From Solibacillus sp. FSL R7-0668 (GTDB taxonomy: Bacteria; Bacillota; Bacilli; Bacillales_A; Planococcaceae): a stretch of DNA of 64,000 bases. The stretch covers positions 1,676,001 to 1,740,000 of the forward strand of contig NZ_JBBOUU010000001.1 of NCBI RefSeq assembly GCF_038006205.1, written 5' to 3'. This document shows positions 7,694 to 15,298 of the stretch, one piece after another. The notes below the pieces were generated by a model, which saw only the letters and a program-made list of their open reading frames with translations, had not been told where the DNA came from and did not search any database. Positions within the stretch are counted from its first letter, which is position 1. The number at the start of each line of letters is the position of its first letter. The position numbers and the translations under genes were made by a program.

Positions 7694-8573
7694 CTGGCAA
7701 AGTGTAGCGTTTGAAAAGTTTTTATTGGTGCGAGGAACGAAGAGAAAGTTTCAAAATTCCAGATTAATGGATGAATATATAGCAAGTAAATATAATGAAG
7801 TACCATATCAATTAGATGAAACATTTCGATTAAAGAATGATATTTTGAAAAATGAAATCAATGGGATGCGCTTTTATACAATTAACGAACAGCGCAAACC
7901 GAAAAAGGTGATTTATTATTTTCACGGAGGCGCTTATATAAATGATCCGTTAAGCTTCCATTGGCGCTATTTAATAAAGCTTGCTAAGGCTACTGAGTTT
8001 ACAATTGTCGTGCCCATTTATCCAAAACTGCCCCGACATACGGTGCTGGAATGCTATGAGGCCATCCATGCATTATATGAGCAATTAGTTGAACAGTATG
8101 AGGCGCCATTTATTTTTATGGGAGATTCCGCAGGTGGAGGATTGGCCTTAGGGTTTGCGCAGGATGTCAAGCTACTGAATAAAAAACAGCCCGAGCATAT
8201 TATTATGCATTCACCGTGGTTAGATGTGACAGGAGTAGATCCACGCTACAAACAGCTTGAAAAACATGATCCGATGTTAGGCATTCAAGGGGCACAAGAG
8301 CTCGGTCGTTTGTGGGCAAAGAATGTCGGTATCCACGATTATAAGGTCAGTCCACTAAATGGGGATATACAAGATATTGGAAAACTCACACTATTTGTGG
8401 GAACAGGGGAGTTGCTGCTGGTAGACGCACAAATGCTACGTGAAAAAGCAAAGCAGCAATTTGTACCACTCAACTATTTTGAATATAATAAAATGAACCA
8501 TGTTTTCCCAGTATTCCCGGTTCCAGAGGCAAAAAAAGCGTTTAAAGAGCTGTTGAATATCATTCAAACATAA
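7686..8573 (+). CDS. Alpha/beta hydrolase, HSL-type esterase
   Basis: A 295-residue cytoplasmic esterase of the hormone-sensitive-lipase family, likely acting on short-chain esters. The oxyanion-hole motif HGGAY is at residues 80-84 and the nucleophile motif GDSAG at 146-150 (S148); a C-terminal NHVFPVFP holds the probable catalytic His near 268. The start is ATG 7686 (GAGGTG with 7-nt spacing), not the earlier ATG at 7671. It is followed 22 nt later by a methyltransferase gene and may be cotranscribed with it. The natural substrate is unknown. Confidence 0.85.
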   Translation: MRSWQSVAFEKFLLVRGTKRKFQNSRLMDEYIASKYNEVPYQLDETFRLKNDILKNEINGMRFYTINEQRKPKKVIYYFHGGAYINDPLSFHWRYLIKLAKATEFTIVVPIYPKLPRHTVLECYEAIHALYEQLVEQYEAPFIFMGDSAGGGLALGFAQDVKLLNKKQPEHIIMHSPWLDVTGVDPRYKQLEKHDPMLGIQGAQELGRLWAKNVGIHDYKVSPLNGDIQDIGKLTLFVGTGELLLVDAQMLREKAKQQFVPLNYFEYNKMNHVFPVFPVPEAKKAFKELLNIIQT

Positions 8574-8595
8574 GATTGGGTAGGAGGCATGAACG

Positions 8596-9348
8596 ATGAA
8601 ACATACAGAAAAATTTACAGGAAAAGCACAGCAATACGATCAAGGTCGCCCCTCGTATGCAGCAGAATTAATCGATGCATTCTATCAAAATGGCTATATA
8701 ACACCACATTCCATCATTGCTGATATCGGAGCAGGTACTGGCAAATTCACGGAGCAACTATTGAAGAAGGGGAATTTGGTATTTGCCGTAGAGCCGAACA
8801 ACGATATGCGCAAAGTGTTAACGGAGCGGATTCCGTATTTTTACAACGTGAAAATAGTAAATGGAACATGTGAAGCGACAACATTACAGGATTGCTCAGT
8901 AGATGTTATCACCGTCGCACAAGCCTTTCATTGGTTTGATGTTGAAAAATTTAAACAAGAAAGTAAGCGCATTTTAAAGCCAAATGGTCACGTTCTATTA
9001 ATTTGGAATATGCGTGATGAAGCGTCACCTGTTAATCAGGAGACGTATCGGATTTTTCAAAAGTATTGTAAGAACTTTACGGGATTTAGCGGGGACATTC
9101 AACAAAACGATGAGCAATTTTCAGCGTTCTTTGAGGGTGAGTTCATAGTTAAAAGTTTTTCAAACCCACTCCATTATTCAAAGGAGGACTTTATCGCACG
9201 CTGTTTATCTGCATCGTATTCGTTGAAGCAAGGCGACGAAAACTTTGAAGCGTATTTGCAGGAGTTAATGGATTTATATAATCGGTTTAAAGTAAATGAG
9301 GTATTTGAAGTCCCAAATCATAGTGTTGCTTATATTGGAAAATTATAA
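8596..9348 (+). CDS. Class I SAM-dependent methyltransferase
   Basis: A 250-residue methyltransferase with motif I IADIGAGTGKFTEQ at about residues 41-54, the acidic loop AVEPN near 73 and a post-I region AQAFHWFD typical of the UbiE/YcgJ-like methyltransf_11 group. The N-terminal KFTGKAQQYDQGRPSY is the usual entry of this subgroup. AGGAGG precedes the ATG by 8 nt. It ends at a clear terminator. Substrate unknown. Confidence 0.85.
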   Translation: MKHTEKFTGKAQQYDQGRPSYAAELIDAFYQNGYITPHSIIADIGAGTGKFTEQLLKKGNLVFAVEPNNDMRKVLTERIPYFYNVKIVNGTCEATTLQDCSVDVITVAQAFHWFDVEKFKQESKRILKPNGHVLLIWNMRDEASPVNQETYRIFQKYCKNFTGFSGDIQQNDEQFSAFFEGEFIVKSFSNPLHYSKEDFIARCLSASYSLKQGDENFEAYLQELMDLYNRFKVNEVFEVPNHSVAYIGKL

Positions 9349-9354
9349 GTAAAG

Positions 9355-9396
9355 GCATGCGTAGTGAATGATGATTCCTACGCATGGCTTATTTTT
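9355..9396 (+). terminator. Terminator after the methyltransferase gene
   Basis: Nine perfectly paired bases (9356-9364 with 9378-9386) are followed by GCTTATTTTTTT. It overlaps the 3' end of the convergent gene at 9389-9787. Confidence 0.75.
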
Positions 9397-9787
9397 TTAT
9401 CGATATTTCTGTGACAATTTTCGTTACTGGCAAATAAGTAATTTCACAATAATAAGTGCCATCTGCAATATTTTTGTAGCGCACCGATTTAATAGAGTAT
9501 GTCTTGTTCTCGATTGTCACTTTTGTTGTATCTATGCTATTTCCGCCCCCTCTAACAAACTCGAGCGTACAAGCACCTGCAGTTGACTTCGTTTGCTCGG
9601 TTTTTAAATAATAAAAGTCAATGCTATAAATACTAGCAACAATAAATGTAAATATCATTAGTACTCCAAGCATTATAACAGGCATCTTATTTTGATTTTT
9701 TGATTGTAAGGTTTTAATCCAAACAAAAAGCACTATGAAAAACAAAAGTACAAAAACGATGAGTCCACTATAATAACCAAGTAACAT
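9389..9787 (-). CDS. Hypothetical membrane-anchored protein
   Basis: A 132-residue protein with two N-terminal hydrophobic helices (about 4-26 and 36-58) and a C-terminal soluble domain of about 75 residues, probably extracytoplasmic and beta-rich, holding two Cys (one near 73, one near 114). No family recognised. ATG 9787 is preceded by AAGGGGG on the minus strand. It is monocistronic, convergent with the methyltransferase and divergent from the hisS leader. Confidence 0.55.
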   Translation of the reverse strand: MLLGYYSGLIVFVLLFFIVLFVWIKTLQSKNQNKMPVIMLGVLMIFTFIVASIYSIDFYYLKTEQTKSTAGACTLEFVRGGGNSIDTTKVTIENKTYSIKSVRYKNIADGTYYCEITYLPVTKIVTEISIKK

Positions 9788-9872
9788 AATCGCCGCCCCC
9801 TTAGTCGATAATAATTATACGGATTAATAATGAAGAATGTTTCGATGAATTGTGAATTTTATGTATTTTCTG

Positions 9873-9901
9873 TTGCAACTATAATTTTTTTGCTGTATAG
9901 T
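9873..9901 (+). promoter_or_regulatory. Sigma-A-type promoter of the hisS leader
   Basis: TTGCAA (9873-9878), 17-nt spacer, TATAGT (9896-9901). It lies just upstream of a short leader ORF and two hairpins that precede hisS. Confidence 0.65.
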
Positions 9902-9929
9902 CTCTAGTTAATTGAAAGGGGAAGATTAT

Positions 9930-9980
9930 ATGCCGCTGAATTTGTCGTCATTATTTACTACGAACCATCAACATAAATAA
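9930..9980 (+). CDS. Candidate 16-residue leader peptide ending N-H-Q-H-K
   Basis: A short frame of 17 codons, MPLNLSSLFTTNHQHK plus stop, has a strong Shine-Dalgarno (AAAGGGGAAG) and sits between a good promoter and a terminator-like hairpin upstream of a histidyl-tRNA synthetase gene. Two of its last four codons before the stop are or flank His (CAT CAA CAT AAA). This resembles an amino-acid leader peptide of a ribosome-mediated attenuator. Two His codons is few for such a device, so this is a hypothesis. Confidence 0.4.
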   Translation: MPLNLSSLFTTNHQHK

Positions 9981-9982
9981 AC

Positions 9983-10087
9983 GTCTTGCTATCTTTATTA
10001 AATTTTTTAATAACGAATAGGAAGACTTTTCGCCGTGAAATCGTATACATAAAGCCATTCGGAGCTTTATAGAAATACGATTTTTTT
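9983..10087 (+). promoter_or_regulatory. Two tandem hairpins before hisS: possible attenuator
   Basis: Hairpin A (GTCTT 9983-9987 pairs AAGAC 10022-10026, with inner stems CTAT/ATAG and TTATTAAA/TTTAATAA) is followed by hairpin B, an intrinsic terminator: AAATCGTAT 10038-10046 pairs ATACGATTT 10075-10083 with inner ATAAAGC/GCTTTAT, then T7. Hairpin B would stop transcription before hisS unless prevented. I see no T-box (GGTGGNACCGCG) motif, the usual control of aminoacyl-tRNA synthetase genes in this group. Confidence 0.6.
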
Positions 10088-10118
10088 ATTTGCCCAAAAT
10101 CGAGAGGAGCGAAAGATT

Positions 10119-11393
10119 ATGAAGAAAATGGATTATCAAAATGTACGAGGAACACAAGATTTTTTACCTGAACAGGAGGTCGTGCGTCGTAAAATTCGTA
10201 GAACGCTAGAAGATACCTTTATTTTATATGGCTGTAAACCACTTGAAACACCGATACTGAACTACACAGAGCTCATGGCATCTAAATATGCAGGGGGTGC
10301 CGAAATTTTACAGGAAATGTACACACTAACAGATCGCGGCGAACGTGACTTAGCATTACGCTATGATTTAACGATTCCATTTGCCAAAGTAGTGGCGATG
10401 AATCCTCATTTGGCTATGCCGTTTAAACGTTATGAAATCGGCAAAGTGTTTCGTGATGGACCGATCAAGGCGGGGCGTTTCCGTGAATTTACACAATGCG
10501 ATGTTGATATTGTTGGTGTTCAGTCTCAAATAGCTGAGGCAGAACTGATGATGATGGCGGTGGATGCCTTCGAAAAATTAGATGTGTCAATTCAAATTCA
10601 GTACAATAACCGCAAGCTTCTTTACGGCTTATTGCAAGTATTTGAAGTACCTGCGCAAGTGATGAATCGTGTTATTTTAATTTTAGATAAAATGGAGAAG
10701 GTTGACCGAGCTACCTTAGTGAAAGAGTTAACAGAACTAGCGCTCACAACCGATTCACTAACAAAAATAGAGCAATTTTTAAATGCAGAACCAACGCTTG
10801 CCTACTTTGAAAGCTACCGTACGGAAAATGACTTTGTGGCACAAGGGATGACAGAGGTTCAGGAACTGATGGGTTATTTACAGGCACTACAAATCGAACA
10901 ATATTGCATTTTCAATCCATTTTTAGCGCGCGGATTAGAAATTTATACCGGTACGATTTATGAACTGTTTTTAGCAGATGGGGCGATAAAATCGAGCATC
11001 GGTAGCGGGGGACGCTATGATAATGCGATTGGTGGTTTACTAGGCACAGACGAATCATTGGCGACAGTTGGCATCTCATTTGGCCTAGATGTGATTTACA
11101 CAGCCTTTGAATTAGCCAATAAAATCGAACAAAAACCACGTGAAATCGATGTGTACATTATACCAATCAATACCGAAAGACAAGCATTGCAACTGGCGAC
11201 AGCTTTGCGGAAATTGGGCAATCGTGTTGACGTCGAGCTATCGGGAAAAAAGCTTCGTAAGGCAATGGACAAGGCAAATCGCGAAAATGTAGGCAAAGTG
11301 ATTGTACTAGGGGAAAATGAAATTATTGCCAATCGAGTAGCCATAAAAGACATGGAAAGTGGTATGGTAGAGGAAATGAACTTTATTTTCTAA
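10119..11393 (+). CDS. hisS: Histidyl-tRNA synthetase (class II)
   Basis: A 424-residue class II synthetase charging tRNA-His. Visible motifs are: motif 1 region around PILNYTELM, motif 2 KRYEIGKVFRDGPIKAGRFREFTQCDVD (start near 103), the His-specific RGLEIYTGTIYE near 277 and motif 3 GSGGRYDNAIGGLLG near 297. An anticodon-binding domain (HGTP type) occupies about 335-424. The presence of RGLEIYTG argues for a true synthetase rather than HisZ. Bacillales often carry a main hisS next to aspS; this copy is elsewhere, so it may be a second HisRS. RBS GAGAGGAG precedes ATG. It sits behind a probable attenuator. Confidence 0.9.
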   Translation: MKKMDYQNVRGTQDFLPEQEVVRRKIRRTLEDTFILYGCKPLETPILNYTELMASKYAGGAEILQEMYTLTDRGERDLALRYDLTIPFAKVVAMNPHLAMPFKRYEIGKVFRDGPIKAGRFREFTQCDVDIVGVQSQIAEAELMMMAVDAFEKLDVSIQIQYNNRKLLYGLLQVFEVPAQVMNRVILILDKMEKVDRATLVKELTELALTTDSLTKIEQFLNAEPTLAYFESYRTENDFVAQGMTEVQELMGYLQALQIEQYCIFNPFLARGLEIYTGTIYELFLADGAIKSSIGSGGRYDNAIGGLLGTDESLATVGISFGLDVIYTAFELANKIEQKPREIDVYIIPINTERQALQLATALRKLGNRVDVELSGKKLRKAMDKANRENVGKVIVLGENEIIANRVAIKDMESGMVEEMNFIF

Positions 11394-11405
11394 TAGAAAC
11401 GGCAG

Positions 11406-12125
11406 ATGATTTTGGTGAGCAATATACTCATAGTAAGCGATATACATGGACATTTTAAGCAATTTGAAGAACTATTAACGTATTGGAATCAAGAGGATAC
11501 ATTAGTGATTTTGGGGGATTTAATCGATCGAGGACCAGATTCATTAAAGGTGATTGAAAAAGTAATTGAACTGAAGCAAATATATGAGGACAAAGTGATT
11601 TTTGTGAAAGGCAATCATGAGGAAATGCTGCTGAATTTTTTAAATAATCCGATTGAAAAGCAGGAGCATTATTATAAAAATGGTGGTCAAGAAACGATAC
11701 AAAGTCTACTTGTACATTTACCAAACGACATAGCGGATCAAACTTATACCGAGCAAGCCAATGAAATAAAACAGCATTATCAGGCACAGCTAGCTTTTTT
11801 AGAGTCAGCACCTACTTTTCAGATTATCGGCAATGTACTATGCACACATGCGGGCTTTAACTCCCAATTCGCTACACTTGAGGAAACAACGGAGCGGGAT
11901 TATATTTGGATTCGTAAGCATTATGAAACAATAAATAAAACACCGTACATTAATGTGTTTGGCCATACTCCAGTCACGTATATCCATGAATCCAATGATG
12001 TGTGGGTGAGTGAGGACAAGCGCTATATTGCGATTGATGGGGGTTGCTATATGAGCGGGCAGTTAAATGCGGTATTGTTGAATCAACAAGGGGAAGTGCT
12101 TTATGTCTATAAAGTTCAGTATTAA
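11406..12125 (+). CDS. Metallophosphoesterase, PrpE/bacterial Ser/Thr phosphatase-like
   Basis: A 239-residue calcineurin-like phosphoesterase with the di-metal motifs in order: SDIHGH near 11, GDLIDRGPDS near 37, GNHE near 69, THAGF near 147 and GHTP near 185. These match bacterial PrpE/PrpA-type protein phosphatases or Ap4A hydrolases. It follows hisS after 12 nt with little ribosome-site signal (an alternative GTG lies at 11415), so it may be read through from hisS. The true substrate is unknown. Confidence 0.85.
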   Translation: MILVSNILIVSDIHGHFKQFEELLTYWNQEDTLVILGDLIDRGPDSLKVIEKVIELKQIYEDKVIFVKGNHEEMLLNFLNNPIEKQEHYYKNGGQETIQSLLVHLPNDIADQTYTEQANEIKQHYQAQLAFLESAPTFQIIGNVLCTHAGFNSQFATLEETTERDYIWIRKHYETINKTPYINVFGHTPVTYIHESNDVWVSEDKRYIAIDGGCYMSGQLNAVLLNQQGEVLYVYKVQY

Positions 12126-12170
12126 ATGATGGCATTGAATCGACATAGCGTTACTTTGCTTGTGGTGAAT

Positions 12171-12265
12171 TTGAATTTATTTAATTTTTTGCTATAATAA
12201 ATATAAATTGCATGTTCGAGAGGTTATTCCTTTTCTTTTTTGAAAAGGGGTAGCCTCTTTCGTGT
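12171..12265 (+). promoter_or_regulatory. Promoter and long leader hairpin before the CDF exporter
   Basis: TTGAAT (12171-12176), 16-nt spacer and TATAAT (12193-12198) form a promoter. About 18 nt downstream a 16-bp stem with G-U pairs begins (from about 12220, GAGGTTATTCC, pairing GGGGTAGCCTC near 12246-12257), then TTTCGTGTTT. It looks like a terminator inside the 5' leader of the transporter gene, or the terminator of the upstream gene. It does not match the yybP-ykoY manganese riboswitch consensus. Confidence 0.5.
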
Positions 12266-12294
12266 TTACAGAAGTTTTTCGGGGAGGAAACATT

Positions 12295-13200
12295 GTGGAG
12301 CAGTATACAAATTTACGTGCGGGTGAAAAAGGCGCGTACATATCGATTATCGCCTATATTTTTTTAAGCTTACTTAAATTAATTGTCGGCTATTTAGGCG
12401 ATTCCGAGGCATTAAAAGCAGACGGTTTAAATAATACAACCGATATTATCGCATCGATTGCGGTATTAATTGGCTTAAAAATTTCACAGCGCCCACCTGA
12501 TGACGATCACCGCTACGGGCATTTTCGTGCAGAGACGATTGCTTCACTAATTGCCTCTTTCATTATGGTTTATGTAGGAATTGAAGTATTAAAGACGGCT
12601 GTTGAAAATATGATGCATCCGATTAATCAGGAGCCAAGTGTATTAACAATTGTCATTGCGATTTTCAGTGCGATTGTGATGTTTGCAGTATATAAATATA
12701 ATTTTGCACTGGCCCAAAAAATTAATAGTAGCGCGGTCAAAGCGGCCGCCTATGATAATCGTTCAGACGCCCTTGTTAGTATTGGAACCGCAATCGGGAT
12801 TACAGCTGCGATTTTAGGCTTCGCGATTATTGATACGATTACGGCGTTTGTCATTGGTATCATCATTATTAAAACCGCGATTGAAATATTTAAAGAAGCG
12901 GTCTTTTCCTTAACGGATGGCTTTGATACGGAGTTAATTTCATCGATTGAAGAACATGTTGCCGAAATTCCACGCGTTCGTGAAGTGGTAGAGGTTCGTG
13001 GACGTCAGCACGGCAGTTTGATTTTAGTGGATATTACCGTTTGTGTGAACCCGAATTTAAATGTTCGCGATTCGCATTCCATTACCGAGCAAATTGAAAA
13101 AGCGGTGCAGCAGCTTAATCCACATGCCATGACACTTGTGCATATAGAGCCATATGATCCGAAAGAAATGATTATTTGTGAAGATGATTATCATTTCTAA
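12295..13200 (+). CDS. Cation diffusion facilitator, probable manganese exporter (MneP/MneS type)
   Basis: A 301-residue CDF exporter with six membrane helices and a C-terminal cytoplasmic domain. Helix 2 carries ADGLNNTTD (N/D-x3-D) and helix 5 YDNRSD (D-x3-D), the pattern seen in Mn-exporting CDFs rather than the His-Asp site of Zn exporters; HRYGHFRAE after helix 2 is also typical. It would use the proton gradient to expel Mn2+ (or Fe2+). The start is GTG 12295 with GGGGAGG 7 nt upstream. It ends at a strong terminator. Mn specificity is inferred from motifs. Confidence 0.85.
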   Translation: MEQYTNLRAGEKGAYISIIAYIFLSLLKLIVGYLGDSEALKADGLNNTTDIIASIAVLIGLKISQRPPDDDHRYGHFRAETIASLIASFIMVYVGIEVLKTAVENMMHPINQEPSVLTIVIAIFSAIVMFAVYKYNFALAQKINSSAVKAAAYDNRSDALVSIGTAIGITAAILGFAIIDTITAFVIGIIIIKTAIEIFKEAVFSLTDGFDTELISSIEEHVAEIPRVREVVEVRGRQHGSLILVDITVCVNPNLNVRDSHSITEQIEKAVQQLNPHAMTLVHIEPYDPKEMIICEDDYHF

Positions 13201-13210
13201 ATTTAAAGAA

Positions 13211-13253
13211 AAGATATGCGTTGAACAATTTTGTTCAACGCATATCTTTTTTT
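13211..13253 (+). terminator. Strong terminator after the CDF gene
   Basis: An 18-bp perfect stem (13211-13228 with 13231-13248) with a 2-nt nominal loop is followed by a T-rich run. Confidence 0.9.
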
Positions 13254-13254
13254 A

Positions 13255-13308
13255 TTGACAATATACTGTTTGTAAGTTATAGTGTGTATACACAGTATAT
13301 ACACTATA
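13255..13308 (+). promoter_or_regulatory. Promoter with GntR operator
   Basis: TTGACA (13255-13260), 17-nt spacer, TATAGT (13278-13283). A 31-bp near-perfect palindrome at 13278-13308 (14-bp arms, one mismatch, centre ACA) starts on the -10 box. The palindrome lies just before the GntR gene, so it is most likely its autoregulatory operator. Confidence 0.8.
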
Positions 13309-13323
13309 AACATGAGGTGTGTT

Positions 13324-13701
13324 ATGAATATTATTATTAGTAATGCGAGTGAAAAACCAATTTATGAGCAAATTTCCTCGCAATTAAAAGCACAAATTAT
13401 GAACGGTCAGCTGCAGGAAGGTGAACTTTTACCCTCCATTCGTGTCATAGCAAAAGAGTTAAAGGTAAGTGTCATTACGACCAAAAGAGCATATGCCGAT
13501 CTTGAACGAGATGGTTTTATCGAAGTTGTTCAAGGAAAAGGTAGCTTTGTTGCTTCACGCAATATGGACTTTATTCGTGAAGAGCAGCTAAAAAATATAG
13601 AGCATCTATTACAAAAATCAGTAGATATCGCCAAAATGAGTGATATTTCGTTTGAAGAACTAAGTGAGATGCTGATGCTCATTTATAAAGGAGAAGACTA
13701 A
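13324..13701 (+). CDS. GntR-family regulator, YtrA subfamily
   Basis: A 125-residue YtrA-type repressor: a winged helix-turn-helix (about 10-78, with PIYEQISSQLKAQI and LLPSIRVIAKEL) and a short C-terminal helical tail. ATG 13324 has GAGGTG 5-6 nt upstream; the upstream in-frame ATG falls within the operator and is rejected. The stop and the ABC ATPase start overlap (TAATG), so the regulator is cotranscribed with the ABC exporter it probably controls. The inducer is unknown; YtrA relatives often respond to cell-wall antibiotics. Confidence 0.85.
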   Translation: MNIIISNASEKPIYEQISSQLKAQIMNGQLQEGELLPSIRVIAKELKVSVITTKRAYADLERDGFIEVVQGKGSFVASRNMDFIREEQLKNIEHLLQKSVDIAKMSDISFEELSEMLMLIYKGED

Positions 13702-14561
13702 TGGACTCAATTTTAGAAGTCAAGAATTTATCCAAGCATTACAATTCATTTTCATTAAATAAAGTGAATTTAAACATCCCAAAAGGAAGTATTGTAGGAT
13801 TAATTGGTGAAAATGGCGCGGGCAAAACGACGGCTATTAAAGCAATTATAGGGGCTATACAGAAAGATGCTGGCGAAGTTTCCTTATTTGGTCGACCATT
13901 TGACGCAACAAATAAAGAGGTAATGCAGCAAATCGCAATCGTGATGGAAGGAAGCTTCTTTCATGAGGAGCTTTCACCAAGGCAAATGGCAAAAGTGTTG
14001 AAAGGTTTGTATAAAAAGTGGAATGACGTAACATTTAACAGATATTTACAGCAATTCAATGTACCCAACACAAAAAAATTAAAAGAATTTTCTAAAGGGA
14101 TGCGTATGAAGTTGTCTATTGCAATTGCGTTATCGTACGATGCAAAGTTACTGATTTTAGACGAACCAACAAGTGGGCTAGATCCTGTTGTACGCAATGA
14201 AATTTTAAACATTTTCCAAGACTTTATAATAGATGAGGAGCGTGCTATTTTATTGTCCTCACATATTACAACTGACTTAGAAAAAATTGCGGATTATATT
14301 ACGTTTATTCATAATGGTGAAGTAATTTTAAACGAAATGAAGGATGATTTAATTTACAATTACGGTGTCGTAAAATGTAGCGAGCAGCAATTTAAAGCTT
14401 TAGACAAAACCTATGTGATTGGCTATGAAAAGAACCAATTTGCGGTGCTTGCATTAGTCAATCATAAACAGGAGGTACAGCAGAAGTTTCCTGAGCTAGT
14501 TATTGATACACCAACGATTGATGATATTATGCTGTATTATGTAAGGGGTGTAGCAAAATGA
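13701..14561 (+). CDS. ABC transporter ATP-binding protein
   Basis: A 286-residue single ATPase with Walker A GENGAGKTT (about 36-44), signature FSKGMRMKLSIA (about 133-144), Walker B LLILDEP (about 150-156) and H-loop SSHIT. A C-terminal extension of about 80 residues is as in YtrB/BcrA-like exporters. Overlaps the regulator stop by one base and the permease start by 4 nt. It energises the permease encoded next. Confidence 0.9.
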   Translation: MDSILEVKNLSKHYNSFSLNKVNLNIPKGSIVGLIGENGAGKTTAIKAIIGAIQKDAGEVSLFGRPFDATNKEVMQQIAIVMEGSFFHEELSPRQMAKVLKGLYKKWNDVTFNRYLQQFNVPNTKKLKEFSKGMRMKLSIAIALSYDAKLLILDEPTSGLDPVVRNEILNIFQDFIIDEERAILLSSHITTDLEKIADYITFIHNGEVILNEMKDDLIYNYGVVKCSEQQFKALDKTYVIGYEKNQFAVLALVNHKQEVQQKFPELVIDTPTIDDIMLYYVRGVAK

Positions 14562-15184
14562 TGAGTTTAGTATTGAAAGATTTATTAAATTTACAAAGCT
14601 ATTTAAAAACAATCATCGTGTTTGTAGTATTTTATAGTATGTTAAGTTTCACAATGGATGAGGTTAGTTTTGTGGCTGGTATGCTTATTGTTTTATTTGC
14701 AATGATTCCGATAGCTTCATTTACTTATGATAAGCAAGCAAAATGGGATGTGTTTGGTCAGACATTACCTGTTACAAGGAAACAAATGGTTCAAAGTAAA
14801 TACGTTATCGCACTAATATTTATAGTAATAGGCTTAGTCCTATCCTTTATCATTACAGCCATTGCTACTTTTATTAAAGAAAGCTCTGTAGAAGTTGTGG
14901 AGTTAATTGCGGCAAACAGTATGGTCGCTTCTGTTGGCATCATTTTACTGGCCATTATGCTACCCTTAATTTATAAATTCGGTGTGGAGAAAAGTCGCAT
15001 AATGCTACTGGCGATCAGTTCCATTCCGATAATCGCCTTGCTACTATTGTCGAAATTAGGTTTTACCGTTCCAAGTAATATAGATTGGCAAACGGTTGCC
15101 TCTATTATTCCAGTAGTTGCACTCCTTCTTTTTGGCATATCTTTCTTTATCTCTAATAAAATTTATGCAAGAAAAGATTTTTAA
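14558..15184 (+). CDS. ABC-2 type transporter permease
   Basis: A 208-residue membrane protein with about six hydrophobic helices and no recognisable soluble domain, the partner of the preceding ATPase. ATGA overlap with the ATPase gene shows tight coupling. Half-size ABC-2 permeases of this type probably work as dimers. The transported compound is unknown; the YtrA-type regulator suggests drug or lipid-II-targeting peptide stress. Confidence 0.8.
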   Translation: MMSLVLKDLLNLQSYLKTIIVFVVFYSMLSFTMDEVSFVAGMLIVLFAMIPIASFTYDKQAKWDVFGQTLPVTRKQMVQSKYVIALIFIVIGLVLSFIITAIATFIKESSVEVVELIAANSMVASVGIILLAIMLPLIYKFGVEKSRIMLLAISSIPIIALLLLSKLGFTVPSNIDWQTVASIIPVVALLLFGISFFISNKIYARKDF

Positions 15185-15214
15185 TCGTTTGAGGGCTATA
15201 ATTTTTAAAGAGTC

Positions 15215-15242
15215 GAGCGTCGCATTGTAGGCGCTCTTTTTT
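15215..15242 (+). terminator. Terminator after the GntR-ABC operon
   Basis: A 7-bp stem GAGCGTC/GGCGCTC (15215-15221 with 15230-15236) is followed by TTTTTT. Confidence 0.7.
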
Positions 15243-15298
15243 CGTCGTTAGAAATTATGCTATACTGACTTGAATGGCAAGGAAAGCGGTGATTTTTT

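Noticed and set aside
9905-10118. T-box leader for hisS
   Set aside because: No GGTGGNACCGCG-type motif or Stem I features found; a leader peptide plus terminator was noted instead.
12171-12290. yybP-ykoY manganese riboswitch before the CDF gene
   Set aside because: The leader is too short and lacks the two conserved loop sequences of that class.
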